A stretch of DNA of 64,000 nucleotides. It comes from Pseudarthrobacter sp. NIBRBAC000502770. GTDB lineage: Bacteria > Actinomycetota > Actinomycetes > Actinomycetales > Micrococcaceae. The translations under genes were made by a program, and so were the position numbers. Position 1 is the first letter of the stretch. The number at the start of each line of letters is the position of its first letter. The notes under the pieces were generated by a model that was given only the letters and a program-made list of their open reading frames with translations, was not told the DNA's origin and ran no database searches. Below are positions 1 through 9,067 of the stretch, one piece after another. The stretch spans positions 558,001 through 622,000 of the forward strand of contig NZ_CP041198.1 of NCBI RefSeq assembly GCF_006517815.1, given 5' to 3'.

Positions 1-850
1 ACTCCATGCCTGCCAGGCCAGCCTCGTCACTGCTGAGCCGGGCCGAGGCGATCGCCTCGCTGCTGGTCTCGATGCCGGTGACTGTACGGGACGGGGCAGC
101 GCTGTGCAGCGCGAAACCGCCCACGCCGCAGTACAGGTCCCACACCGAGGCCGGCGCCAGCTCGTTGACCCACTCCCGCCCCTGCCGGTACAGGGCCGCG
201 GCCATGCCGGTGTTGGTCTGGAAGAAGCTCTGCGGCCGCAGGTGCAGGTTGATGTCATTGACCCGCATCTCCAGGGTGGACTGCTCCGTCAGCAGGATCT
301 CGCGGTCGCCTTCGAGCACCGCTTTGTGCTCCGGGAGCAGGTTGACGGAGACCACCTTGACCTGCGGCAGGTCGGCCAGGAGTTCGGGGAGGTGCTTCCG
401 GATCCGTGGCAGGGTCTGCTCGGAGCGGAGGACCAGGCGGAGCATCACCTCACCGGCGGGGGACTCGGTGATGATGACGTGCTTGAGTTCCCCGGTGCGT
501 TTCGGAACGTCGTAGGGGGTCAGGCGGAGGCGGCGGATGTAGGTGGCCAGCACCGGGAAGACGGCGCGCAGGCCGGGGGAGCAAACGCCGCATTTGCGCA
601 GGTCCACGCCGTGCCCGTCAGCGTCGAGGATTCCGATGGTGGGGTTTTGTGCCGTCCCGCCGATCACCATCTTGGCTTTGTTGCGGAAGCCGGACTCCTG
701 GCTGGCCACGGGCTCCAGCCACTCCAGTTCCGTGTGTCCGGCGAGGAGGGTCTGGCAGTGCAGCTGCTTGCCGGCCAGCTGTTCGCCGTACGGCCTGCCC
801 ATGTGGGTGCAGGAGCGGCAGGTGCCGGCATCAAAGTAGGAACAGCGCAT
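1..850 (-). CDS. rlmC: 23S rRNA (uracil-C5)-methyltransferase RlmC, 3' end outside window
   Basis: Only the first 283 codons lie in the window. The protein methylates C5 of a uridine in 23S rRNA (U747 in E. coli) with S-adenosylmethionine. The N-terminus has Cys at 3, 11 and 14 (MRCSYFDAGTCRSC), and a further CGVC lies near residue 90; these match the iron-sulfur cysteines of the RlmC/RumB branch. A conserved GFRNKAKMV block follows, then a PQSFFQTN segment and the SAM-binding DLYCGVGGF motif near residue 240. Similarity to RumB runs along the whole visible length, so RlmC is preferred over RlmD or TrmA. The catalytic cysteine and general base lie beyond the window edge. Confidence 0.9.
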   Translation of the reverse strand, partial: MRCSYFDAGTCRSCTHMGRPYGEQLAGKQLHCQTLLAGHTELEWLEPVASQESGFRNKAKMVIGGTAQNPTIGILDADGHGVDLRKCGVCSPGLRAVFPVLATYIRRLRLTPYDVPKRTGELKHVIITESPAGEVMLRLVLRSEQTLPRIRKHLPELLADLPQVKVVSVNLLPEHKAVLEGDREILLTEQSTLEMRVNDINLHLRPQSFFQTNTGMAAALYRQGREWVNELAPASVWDLYCGVGGFALHSAAPSRTVTGIETSSEAIASARLSSDEAGLAGME

Positions 851-898
851 GACTGAACAAGTTTACCCGGTCGCCTTCCCAGCCAGGACGGGAAGGTG

Positions 899-932
899 CG
901 ACGACGGCACTTGGGGAAGTGCCGGCGTCGTC
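899..932 (-). terminator. Hairpin after the small secreted-protein gene
   Basis: GGCACTT (906-912) pairs with AAGTGCC (917-923) around a GGGG loop, and ACGAC/GTCGT extends the stem past a small bulge. It sits just downstream of the minus-strand gene ending at 943 and before rlmC. There is no clear U-tract. Confidence 0.5.
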
Positions 933-942
933 CGTTGTGCCA

Positions 943-1467
943 TCACTTAAGGGCGTCGCAAACGTCAAGTGCCCTGCCCGTTGTGCTCACCAATTTGAAG
1001 GTGCCCATTGTGTCGATCGTGTACACGATCTTCCCGGTGTACTGGGTTGTGGTCGGGCCTGCGGGAACATCGGTGGGGAACATGATCAGCCCGTTGTGCC
1101 CAGTGGCCGTCACCGTTATGGTCCCGTCAGGGTTGAACTCGGTACTAGTGACGGAGCCATCCGTCCTGACGCTGATGGATTTTCCCGCGACAGGGTTTAC
1201 AGGATCCGGGCCGTAGTTGGTGTAGGTATTCAACGTTCCCTTTCCGGCCTCAAGCAGCCTGACCTGGTTTCCATTCTTGTCAAAGAATTTCTTGACCACC
1301 AGATTGCCATCGCTCCGGGACAGGCCAAGGGCGAAGCCAGGACATCCTAGGCCGGGATCCAGGATGACGTCTGGAGGCACGTCGGCAGTCGCTGCCGGCA
1401 CGGGGATCACAATTGCCGCCGCGGCAAGGGTGGCCGGGACCAGCGTGCGCATCATCGTCGATTTCAT
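943..1467 (-). CDS. Small secreted protein of unknown function
   Basis: The product is 174 residues. I chose the ATG at 1467 because GAGGA lies 7-8 nt upstream; an in-frame start at 1503 has no such site and would put a hydrophilic stretch before the signal peptide. Residues 1-29 form a typical Sec signal peptide (MKSTMMRT, then an Ala/Val-rich core) with a likely ATA-D cleavage site. The mature part is about 145 residues, rich in Thr, Gly and Asp, with two cysteines (GCPGF near the start, VCDAL at the end) that could form a disulfide. I recognise no domain. It is transcribed away from the large BTAD regulator gene, with a shared 237-nt upstream region, so co-regulation is possible but unproven. 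Confidence 0.75.
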   Translation of the reverse strand: MKSTMMRTLVPATLAAAAIVIPVPAATADVPPDVILDPGLGCPGFALGLSRSDGNLVVKKFFDKNGNQVRLLEAGKGTLNTYTNYGPDPVNPVAGKSISVRTDGSVTSTEFNPDGTITVTATGHNGLIMFPTDVPAGPTTTQYTGKIVYTIDTMGTFKLVSTTGRALDVCDALK

Positions 1468-1704
1468 CGGAGTTCCTCTCATTTTTGCGGATGGGCACTG
1501 CAACCATCCCGCATGGGACTTAAGCGATCCTTAATTGGCTTGCGGGCTCTGGACCGGGGCCAGCACCGGGAGCATGATTGGGGTTGATGTGGCGCGCGTC
1601 ATCCGCGTCGCCACGGGCAGGCGCTGGGGCCGCTGGTCGGTTGGTCCGCCGGGGCTGGACGAATTCGTATCCGGTCCGGACGGCTGCTCGTGAGGGGCTG
1701 TGCG

Positions 1705-4665
1705 ATGGGTGCACTGCGGATAGGGGCCCTCGGGCCGCTGGATGTCATTGCCGGCGGATCGCCCGTTGTGGTCAAAGGCGGCAAGCAGCGGATCGTCCTG
1801 GCATGCCTTGCCCTCAGGGCGAACTCCGTGGTGACTGCCGACTTCCTGGCAGATGTTTTATGGGGCGATCACCCGCCGGCGCGTCCGGGGCCGCAGATGC
1901 AGGTGTACTTGGCGAATCTGCGGGGCCTGCTGGAACCGGGCAGGCCGCCCGGCGTGGGAGCACGCCATTTGCTCAGCCGTCCCGGTGGCTACAGCCTGGT
2001 GGTCGGGGAAGACGAACTTGACCTGCTCCAGTTCCGCTGGTTGGTAGCTCTCGGCCAGAACGCAGCCCTGGAAGGAAACCTGCCCGGCGCTGCCACCTGC
2101 TTCCGCCAGGCTGTCCGACTGTTCAGAGGGAGCCCGTTCCCGGACCTTGCCGACATCCAGGCCTTCAGAGCCGAACTGGACCAGCTCGAGGAAATGAAGC
2201 TGGACACCTACCAAAACCTGGCAGACATCGAGCTTGCCCGCGGCCGCCACTCCTTGCTGACGGGGGACCTCCAGCGCCTGGTAACCAACCACCCCTACCG
2301 CGAAAAGCTGTGGGAATCATTGGCCCTCGCCCTTTACCGCGACGGCCGGCAGGCGGATGCGCTCGCAGCGTGCAGGTCCGCCAGAAAGGTGATGGTTCAG
2401 GATCTGGGTATCGAACCGTCAGAGCGGCTGAAGGAGCTCGAAATCCTGGTCCTGCAGCAGGACCAGTCCTTGGACGCCCCGGCCGTCGGTTTCCTGCGGC
2501 AGGCAGAGAAGGTCAACAGTGTGCCTCCTGCTGTCACGCCGATGCTCGGACGGGACTCGGAGTTTGAGGAGGTCTGTTCGCTCTATAAACAAGAGGGCTG
2601 CAGATTGGTTACGGTCACAGGACCCGGTGGAACAGGAAAGACACGGCTTGCCCTTGCCGTCGCCTCCCATATCGGCGAAACGATGGACGACGGCGTGGGC
2701 TGGGTGAGCATGGCAACGTTGACCCACCCGGAGCAGGTCCCTGCAGCCATTGCCTCCAGCCTGGGCCTTGGGGATTTTGGCGCGGACGAACCGCTCAAGA
2801 TGGCTTCCCGGTTCCTGCGGCAACGACGGCTCCTGCTGGTGCTCGACAACTTCGAGCACCTGGAGAAGGCATGGCCGGTTGTGCTGGACCTGTTGACCGG
2901 GGCTCCGGAGCTGCGCATTCTGGCTACCAGCAGGAGGCGCCTGGGACTGCGCGCCGAATATGAATTCGAGCTGCCGCCGCTCGCATTGCCTCCGCTTGAC
3001 CACATCCTCCCGCCTGACGTGCTTCGCGAGGTTCCTGCCGTCAAGTTGTTCCTTGCACGCGGCCGCGCTGTCCGCAGGCACTTCGGGGTTGACGAAAGCA
3101 ACGCCTCATTACTCACCAGAGTCTGCCACCGGGTAGACGGCCTGCCGCTTGCCATTGAGCTGGCAGCCGCACAACTCCGCCATCACAGCCTGGAGGAGTT
3201 GCTCGGCGAGCTCGAACAAGGGCTCACATCGCTTCCCGGGGCTTTCCGGGACCTTCCCGGAAGGCAACAGACAATAACAGCGACCATCGCTTGGAGCTAC
3301 CGCTTGCTAGGCAAAGGCGAACAGGAGCTCTTCGACCACCTTGGGGTCTTTGCTGCCAACCCGACCACGACTGCCGTCCGCAGCATCTGCTGTTGTGTGG
3401 CTGATTCGGGAGAGGCGGAGGATGCCGCCCTTGGTGTCCTCCTTAGCCACAGCCTGGTCCGCTGTTACACAGACACGGATGGCAACGAACGTGTCGGTGT
3501 CCTTCATTCCATCCGTGAGTTTGCCCGGCAGCGCCTGCTGGCGCGCGCGGACGCAGATGCTGTCTACCGCCGCCATGCCAGCTACTACCTGCAACTGGCG
3601 GAGACACTGGCTCCAGCGCTCTGGGGGTACGGCCAGATAAGCGCGTTCCGCGAACTGAAGGCTGATACGGCGGAGTTCCGCTCAGCCTTGCTGTGGGCTA
3701 CCGGCCAACGGGGATCTGACGAGGTGGCGCTGGGCCTGATAGGACACCTGTGGCATTACTGGGAGCTCACGGGGAACGTGTTGGAACAGTATCGAGAAGC
3801 AGTGAAACTGGTGGAGCGCGCACCGGACGTACCTCCGGCTGTGCTTGCGCCGGCACTAAGCGGGGCCGCCACTCTGTCCTGGATTGTGGGCCGGTACGAC
3901 CAGGCGGCAACTTTACATCACCGGGCAGCCGAGACGTTTCGCGAGGCAGGAAACCAGCAGGGCGTCGCCTGGTCCCTTATGTGCCTTTCGGTCCAGGCAG
4001 CGCAGAGCGAAGACCTCGTCCTGGCGGAACGGCTGGCTTTGGAAGCACTTACCACGCCCGGAAGAGGTTACCGGACCCGGGTCAGCGCCCTGATCGTCCT
4101 GTCACGGGTGGCCTATCACAACGGCCGATATGACGCCGCTTTGGAATTGGCGCAGGAGTGTGCCCGCCTGGCGCGGCCCCTTGGCGATGGTTGGTTATGG
4201 GGTGTCGTTTTGACCAACCTCGCTGAAAGCCTGGAACAGGCCGGCGAGTTGGATGCCGCTGAGCGGCATCTGCAGGAGGCGGTGTCGGCTGCCTTTGACC
4301 TCGGGGCGTACGGCAGCCTCGCGGCGTTCCTTGAGTCGCTGGCAGGGATCTGCGTCAAAAAACACCGTCCTGACCCGGCTATCCGGATGTTGTCGGCGAC
4401 TGACGCGTACCGCTCTGACAGGGGTGTGCCGCTTGAGCCGGCCGAACGCCGTCGGATTGAGTCGTTCATCGCGCAGGCGCGGGCAGAGGCAGGCCCGGTT
4501 AGATTCGGGCTTGCCTGGGCGGCTGGGCGGGCTTTGACTCTCGCCCAAGCTGTGGCCGAAGCAGCCGACCTGCCGCAGGACCAAGATGACATCCGGCCGG
4601 TCGAAGGCCGGACGGAGATCCAAGCGGTCGCCGCGGACTACCACCCGTCCACGCCGTGGTCCTGA
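1705..4665 (+). CDS. AfsR/SARP-like regulator: winged helix-BTAD-ATPase-TPR
   Basis: The product is about 986 residues. ATG 1705 is preferred over the upstream GTG at 1690 because GAGGGG lies 8 nt before it. Residues 5-95 are an OmpR-type winged helix (LGPLDV start, VLWGDHPP), followed by a bacterial transcriptional activation domain to about 245. A STAND/NB-ARC-like ATPase follows, with P-loop GPGGTGKT at 306-313 and Walker B LLLVLDNF (Asp381). The C-terminal third has TPR-like helical repeats. This is the domain order of AfsR-family regulators, which control secondary metabolism or development in Streptomyces. No biosynthetic cluster is visible nearby, so the target is unknown; the divergent secreted-protein gene is the closest candidate. 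Confidence 0.88.
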   Translation: MGALRIGALGPLDVIAGGSPVVVKGGKQRIVLACLALRANSVVTADFLADVLWGDHPPARPGPQMQVYLANLRGLLEPGRPPGVGARHLLSRPGGYSLVVGEDELDLLQFRWLVALGQNAALEGNLPGAATCFRQAVRLFRGSPFPDLADIQAFRAELDQLEEMKLDTYQNLADIELARGRHSLLTGDLQRLVTNHPYREKLWESLALALYRDGRQADALAACRSARKVMVQDLGIEPSERLKELEILVLQQDQSLDAPAVGFLRQAEKVNSVPPAVTPMLGRDSEFEEVCSLYKQEGCRLVTVTGPGGTGKTRLALAVASHIGETMDDGVGWVSMATLTHPEQVPAAIASSLGLGDFGADEPLKMASRFLRQRRLLLVLDNFEHLEKAWPVVLDLLTGAPELRILATSRRRLGLRAEYEFELPPLALPPLDHILPPDVLREVPAVKLFLARGRAVRRHFGVDESNASLLTRVCHRVDGLPLAIELAAAQLRHHSLEELLGELEQGLTSLPGAFRDLPGRQQTITATIAWSYRLLGKGEQELFDHLGVFAANPTTTAVRSICCCVADSGEAEDAALGVLLSHSLVRCYTDTDGNERVGVLHSIREFARQRLLARADADAVYRRHASYYLQLAETLAPALWGYGQISAFRELKADTAEFRSALLWATGQRGSDEVALGLIGHLWHYWELTGNVLEQYREAVKLVERAPDVPPAVLAPALSGAATLSWIVGRYDQAATLHHRAAETFREAGNQQGVAWSLMCLSVQAAQSEDLVLAERLALEALTTPGRGYRTRVSALIVLSRVAYHNGRYDAALELAQECARLARPLGDGWLWGVVLTNLAESLEQAGELDAAERHLQEAVSAAFDLGAYGSLAAFLESLAGICVKKHRPDPAIRMLSATDAYRSDRGVPLEPAERRRIESFIAQARAEAGPVRFGLAWAAGRALTLAQAVAEAADLPQDQDDIRPVEGRTEIQAVAADYHPSTPWS

Positions 4666-4769
4666 CATGCCGTGCCATAACAGTCCAAAGCTGCAAATGC
4701 CCACTCTCGGGAAAGCCGGCGGGAACACTGCCGTCTCCCCAGGTGTTAAGACCTATGGAGAGACGAACG

Positions 4770-5120
4770 ATGAACACCAGAACTTACACCGCACTCGTAG
4801 TACCGGCCAGCACGTCCGAGCCCATCCGCATCGAGCGGGTGGAGGCGGACCCGCAGGCTTTGGAGGCCTTGGTGGGCGGCCCGCTCGAATCGGTGATCCG
4901 CGGTGACTGGCATGTCTACCTCAACGCGGAAAGCGTCACCATGCTCCTGCCGGTCAACTTCCGGGCCGGCCAGCTGATGCATGAATGCGGGCTGGACCTC
5001 GACGGGATCCGCGGCACCGCAGTCTTCCTGGGCCGCGGGGAACACAGTGCCGAGGCAGACATCCCCGACCACCTGGAGCGACTCGTGGAGGAGCTTTTCG
5101 GGGCGCCGCTGGCCGCCTAA
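4770..5120 (+). CDS. DUF3846-like small protein
   Basis: The product is 116 residues. The ATG at 4770 follows GGAGAG at good spacing; longer in-frame starts back to 4656 would overlap the region after the BTAD gene and lack a ribosome site. The sequence runs RIERVEADPQALEALVGG, then HVYLNAE, LPVNFRAGQLMHE and IRGTAVFLGRG. This matches the pattern of DUF3846 proteins, which occur in actinobacteria and phages and have no assigned function. There is no signal peptide or membrane segment, so it is probably cytoplasmic. Its stop codon overlaps that of the convergent reductase-like gene by three to four bases. Family assignment is from memory of the pattern and is moderate. Confidence 0.65.
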   Translation: MNTRTYTALVVPASTSEPIRIERVEADPQALEALVGGPLESVIRGDWHVYLNAESVTMLLPVNFRAGQLMHECGLDLDGIRGTAVFLGRGEHSAEADIPDHLERLVEELFGAPLAA

Positions 5121-5671
5121 TCGTTGGCGCGCACCCCATAGGTGCTCAGCACGTTGCCCTTGCTGGTGGTGGACTGGTCCTGCAGTACCAGGCGGGTCAA
5201 CGGGTCCCCGTCCTCGAACAGCCGGCGGCCGCTGCCGGCAATCACCGGGTGGGTCATCAGCTGCAGCGAGTCCAGCAGCCCGGCGAACAGCAGCTGCCTC
5301 ACCACCGAGATGCTCCCGCACACGGCGATTTCGCCGCCGTCGCGCTCTTTCAGGCCCGCAACGAAATCCTCAAGCGGTGCATCCATGAGATGCGAGTTTT
5401 CCCATTCCAGAGGCCCCGTCAGCGTCCGCGAGGCGACGAACTTCTCCACGGGGTTGATGAACGCTGCGAAGTCCTGGTCCTGCGGGGCGGTAGGCCAGTA
5501 CCCAGCCCACTCCTGGTAGCTGACCCGGCCCAGGACCACTGTGTCCACGGTGTTGATCATCCTGGTCAGGCCCTCGCCGAGCTCTGCGTCAAAGCTGTCG
5601 AACTGGAACTTGAACGGTTCGGACACCACACCGTCCACGGAGTGGAACAGGCCGGCGGTGACTTTGCGCAT
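5117..5671 (-). CDS. Dihydrofolate reductase-fold (RibD C-terminal-like) protein
   Basis: The product is 184 residues. The ATG at 5671 has GGAGG 8 nt upstream. The protein begins RKVTAGLFHSVDGV, a typical first strand and loop of the 'dihydrofolate reductase family' (RibD_C) proteins common in actinobacteria. VVLGRVSYQEW and VASRTL follow, then the nucleotide-binding block EIAVCGSISVVRQLL and THPVIAGSGRRLF. Such proteins bind NADPH, but few have a known substrate, and true folate reduction is not implied. It is a single-gene unit, converging on the DUF3846-like gene with overlapping stop codons. Confidence 0.85.
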   Translation of the reverse strand: MRKVTAGLFHSVDGVVSEPFKFQFDSFDAELGEGLTRMINTVDTVVLGRVSYQEWAGYWPTAPQDQDFAAFINPVEKFVASRTLTGPLEWENSHLMDAPLEDFVAGLKERDGGEIAVCGSISVVRQLLFAGLLDSLQLMTHPVIAGSGRRLFEDGDPLTRLVLQDQSTTSKGNVLSTYGVRAND

Positions 5672-5891
5672 GGGAGCCTCCAAATAATAAGCGGTCAGGC
5701 ATTACGGTATGCGGCGGGACGCGTTCCGGGAAGGGAAGGCGCGGCGTTCAGCCCCGCAAATCGTACGACGGCGGCCTGCAGCGTTAGCTTCATCACTCGC
5801 CGTGTCGTCTTGCGCAGTTTCCTGCACGCCGGGCCCCATACTGGTCATTGAACGGCTTTCGCCGTCCCCCCGGCCAGGCAGGAGGAAGTGC

Positions 5892-6257
5892 ATGGAAACC
5901 CTGAAAAAAGTCGTGACCAACCAGTATTTCCCTGCCGGCGCCGTGCTGACGGCCGTCCTGCTGTTCTGGGTGGTTGCCATGCTGGGCGGCCTGTCCCTGC
6001 TCAACAACAACCAGCCGCCACTTACCACCCTGACGTGGATGCTGTTCGTCTATGCCGCCGCCGTGCTGACCCCACTCGCAGGGCTCTTCGCCGCCGTCGA
6101 CCTGGTCCGCCGCTGGCGCCGCAACCGCGCTGCTGCCACCACCACCGGGACGGGCTCCCCGTCCGCCGCCGGCGAAGCACCGCACCCCGCGCAGCCCCAG
6201 AACTCCCACCCCGCGCCCGCAAATTCGCAGCGCCCCGGCCGCCAGGAAGCAGCCTAG
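5892..6257 (+). CDS. Small two-helix membrane protein
   Basis: The product is 121 residues, starting at an ATG preceded by AGGAGGA. Two hydrophobic segments lie at about residues 14-38 and 50-72, followed by an Arg-rich cytoplasmic boundary (RRWRRNR). The tail of about 40 residues is rich in Pro, Ala, Ser and Thr and is probably disordered. I recognise no family. It converges on the PAS-GGDEF-EAL gene with only 18 nt between stop codons. A longer reading from 5709 is rejected because it would begin in low-quality coding sequence without a ribosome site. Confidence 0.7.
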   Translation: METLKKVVTNQYFPAGAVLTAVLLFWVVAMLGGLSLLNNNQPPLTTLTWMLFVYAAAVLTPLAGLFAAVDLVRRWRRNRAAATTTGTGSPSAAGEAPHPAQPQNSHPAPANSQRPGRQEAA

Positions 6258-6275
6258 GCCGACGAGCAGCCCCGG

Positions 6276-8447
6276 CTACCTGCCCTTCAGTGCATGGAGG
6301 GCCTCTTCTGCGTGACTCAACGCCTGGCCCAGCCGGTCACCGGGCTCCGGCAGTGAGAACAGATACCCCTGCAGCGAATCGCACTCCAGCGCCGTCAGGT
6401 AGTCCGCCTGTGCGGCCGTTTCTATCCCTTCCGCCGTAACCGTCAGGCCCAGGCTGTGCGCCATGTTGATCATGGAACTGAGGATCGGCAGCCGCTCGTT
6501 CCCCGTCCGCACCATGGACACGAAGGTCTTGTCGATCTTGACGGTGTCCACGGGCAGGTCCTGCAGCCGGCCCAGCGACGAATAACCGGTGCCGAAATCG
6601 TCCAGCGCTACCCGGGCACCCGCATCCCGCAGCGCGCTGAGCTGCTGGATCAGGCTGCAGTCGGCGTCGAAAAACACGCTCTCGGTAACCTCCACCACGA
6701 GTTGATACGGTGCCACGCCGCTGGCCTCGGCAAGCTTCAGGACTCCCTCGGCGAAGTCCGGTTCCTGCAGCTGCACGCCGGAGACATTCACGGCCAGGGA
6801 CCGCGACGGATCCTCACTGAGCCACCGTGCCAGCTGCACCATTCCGGTGGCCATCACTTCGGCCCCGATCTCACCAATCAGTCCGGTGCGCTCGGCGAGC
6901 GGGATGAAGATCGACGGCGGCACCCGCTCGCCGCCCCGGTCCCACCTGGCCAGTGCCTCCAGCTGGACCACCTGCCCCATTCGGTGGGAGACGATCGGCT
7001 GGAAGTCAACGGTTATCTCGCCGCGCGGAACGGCCAGCTGCAGTCCACTCTCCATGTGTGTCCGCTGCACCAGCGCCTGCATCATCTCCGGGTGGAAGCG
7101 CAGGAACCGGTTCTTGCCGGCAGCCTTGGCCGCATACATCGCAATGTCTGCGTGTCGCAGGAGCTCGGAAGGGCCCATGCTGTCCTGGCCCAGGGAAGCC
7201 ACCCCCAGGCTCAGGCTGGGACGAAGGACGGTGCCGCTGATGGTCACCGGCACATGGAGGCAGCGCACAATGCAGGCCGCGATGGCATCAGCGTCGGGGC
7301 AAGCCGTCAGGAGCACCACGAACTCGTCGCCGCCCAGCCGGGCCACGACGTCGGCCGTCGGGACGCAACCGCGGAGCCTGCGCGCCACTTCGATGAGCAT
7401 GTCGTCACCGGCCTGGTGGCCCAGGATGTCGTTGACTTCCTTGAAGTCATCCAGGTCAAGGAGCAGGACATCCACCGTCTTCAGCCGCGGTTCCTGCAGC
7501 GATTCGGCCAAGGCATCGTTGAACACCGCACGGTTGGCAAGTCCCGTCAGCGGGTCCTGGAAGGCCATGGCACGCAACTTCTCCGCCTGGACTGCGAGGT
7601 CCATCATGGCCCGGTGGGCCTGCTCCTGCGCCTTCCGCCGCGGCGTAACATCGCGGAAGCTCCACACCCGGCCCACAATGTTCTCGCCGACACGTTGCGG
7701 GCGAGAATAACGCTCGAAGGTCCGGCCGTCCCGGAATTCCACAACGTCGTGGCTTTCCGCCGCGGGGTCCTCCTGAAGTTCGCCCAGCCTGGCGGTGAAA
7801 GCTACAGGGTCAGCCACTTGCTCCATGATGAGCTGCAGCACTGGTTCCCCGGTTTCGCCGTCCATGAGCTCGGGCGGAATGCCCCACATGGTGAGGAACT
7901 GGTCGTTGAATCCGGCGACGGTGCCGTCGGTCCCGATGACCAGGATGCCGTCTGCGGTTGATTCAAGGGTGGCCGTCAACAGCGACATTGCCTCGCGGAG
8001 GTTGGTGTCGGCTGCCTTGCGGTGTGCCGTCCCGCGGATGGAAAGCAGCAGCCGGGCGATTGGCGGCCCGCTCCCGTCTGGGCCGTCCCCGGGCCCCTGC
8101 GGGTCCTGGTGGGGGAGGGGCGCGGCGGCAAGTTCCACCGGGAACTCGGTCCCGTCCCGCCCCAGCGCGATGATTTCCTGCGGAGGCGGAAGCTCTTCCG
8201 GCAGGGTGAGGAGCTGGCGCAGCAGAAGGGCCACTTCGCCGTGGAAGCCCGTTCCGATAAGCATCCGGTAATCCAGGCCGGAGAAGGCTTCCTGCGGCAG
8301 TCCGAACAACCTGGCGGCCGCGGCATTCGCCGCCAGGACGGTCCCGTCCGCAGCAAGGGCCAAAAGTGCGTCCGGACTTGCATCCATGACCGCGCCAAAA
8401 GTTTGCAGTGCCACATTGTTGTCACGGCCCAGAAAACCGGTCATCAC
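6276..8447 (-). CDS. PAS-PAS-GGDEF-EAL cyclic-di-GMP signalling protein
   Basis: The product is 723 residues with no predicted membrane segment. Two PAS domains cover about 15-110 and 135-260 (MDASPDALLALAADGTV; LESTADGILVIGTDGTV), so it probably senses a small ligand, redox state or light. A GGDEF domain begins at DPLTGLANR, with the intact signature GGDEF at 372-376. The EAL domain starts with an intact EAL at 497-499 and keeps LAVNVSG, VVEVTES, DDFGTGYSSL and KIDKTFV, which carry metal and substrate ligands in active phosphodiesterases. Both catalytic motifs are intact, so either activity, or both under different signals, is possible. The start may be the GTG at 8447 or the adjacent ATG. 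Confidence 0.93.
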   Translation of the reverse strand: MMTGFLGRDNNVALQTFGAVMDASPDALLALAADGTVLAANAAAARLFGLPQEAFSGLDYRMLIGTGFHGEVALLLRQLLTLPEELPPPQEIIALGRDGTEFPVELAAAPLPHQDPQGPGDGPDGSGPPIARLLLSIRGTAHRKAADTNLREAMSLLTATLESTADGILVIGTDGTVAGFNDQFLTMWGIPPELMDGETGEPVLQLIMEQVADPVAFTARLGELQEDPAAESHDVVEFRDGRTFERYSRPQRVGENIVGRVWSFRDVTPRRKAQEQAHRAMMDLAVQAEKLRAMAFQDPLTGLANRAVFNDALAESLQEPRLKTVDVLLLDLDDFKEVNDILGHQAGDDMLIEVARRLRGCVPTADVVARLGGDEFVVLLTACPDADAIAACIVRCLHVPVTISGTVLRPSLSLGVASLGQDSMGPSELLRHADIAMYAAKAAGKNRFLRFHPEMMQALVQRTHMESGLQLAVPRGEITVDFQPIVSHRMGQVVQLEALARWDRGGERVPPSIFIPLAERTGLIGEIGAEVMATGMVQLARWLSEDPSRSLAVNVSGVQLQEPDFAEGVLKLAEASGVAPYQLVVEVTESVFFDADCSLIQQLSALRDAGARVALDDFGTGYSSLGRLQDLPVDTVKIDKTFVSMVRTGNERLPILSSMINMAHSLGLTVTAEGIETAAQADYLTALECDSLQGYLFSLPEPGDRLGQALSHAEEALHALKGR

Positions 8448-8539
8448 ACCACCCCTTCGCCATCATAAAGGCAGGAGGGGAAAATTGGGCGGCTCCCGGC
8501 GGGTTCATATTGAGTCCGCACCTCCGTGTGGCGGGACGT

Positions 8540-8572
8540 AAAAAGCGCCGTCCTCCTGGTGGAGTCCGGCGC
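8540..8572 (-). terminator. Rho-independent terminator of the GlsB-family gene
   Basis: GCGCCG-TC-CTCC (8545-8556) pairs with GGAG-TC-CGGCGC (8561-8572). On the minus strand the hairpin is followed by TTTTTAC, a proper U-tract. Confidence 0.8.
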
Positions 8573-8599
8573 CTGTTACTGATGGTTTTGTGGAAGCAG

Positions 8600-8869
8600 C
8601 TACACCCGGCGGCCGCTGCGGTTGGTGACGGCGCCGTAGATCAGCAGCACGATGATCGAGCCGAGGATAGCCAGCAGCCAGGTCCTGAGGTCGAAGAACT
8701 CCGCCAGGCCGCCGCCGAAGATCAACGATCCGATCCAGCCGCCCAGGATGGCTCCGACAACACCAAGGACCATGGTGACCACCCAGCCCCCGCCCTGGCG
8801 GCCCGGCAGGATGGCCTTTGCAATGGCTCCAGCAATCAGGCCCAAAATAAGAAATCCGATAATGCCCAT
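8600..8869 (-). CDS. GlsB/YeaQ/YmgE-family stress membrane protein
   Basis: The product is 89 residues. The ATG at 8869 has AAGGAG upstream; an earlier in-frame ATG at 8923 would add a polar stretch not found in the family. The protein is almost entirely membrane: GIIGFLILGLIAGAIAKAI, then a short GRQGGGW loop, VVTMVLGVVGAILGGWIG, and a third helix before NRSGRRV. The Gly-rich helices and the PGRQGGGW loop are hallmarks of the transglycosylase-associated GlsB/YeaQ family. It is linked to general and envelope stress in other bacteria, with no defined biochemical activity. It has its own terminator and looks monocistronic. Confidence 0.92.
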   Translation of the reverse strand: MGIIGFLILGLIAGAIAKAILPGRQGGGWVVTMVLGVVGAILGGWIGSLIFGGGLAEFFDLRTWLLAILGSIIVLLIYGAVTNRSGRRV

Positions 8870-9067
8870 GTTGCCACTCCTTGTCAGTAAGTTGTGCCGG
8901 GCCCCCATTTCCGGTTCCCTCATTCAATCAGCAGGCTTACTACTCTGCAAGACCCCCAATATCACAGGATGACTATCAGTTTGGTCCTGACGTGGGACAA
9001 TCCCGTGCCGCCCATAAACTGCTGCCGATAGGATTTGGGTGTCCCTGCCTTTGTTGAAGGAGCTCGC

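Noticed and set aside
6456..7961. 501-codon plus-strand ORF opposite the GGDEF-EAL gene
   Set aside because: High-GC antisense shadow; rich in His/Gln/Arg with no domain, while the opposite strand encodes intact PAS, GGDEF and EAL motifs.
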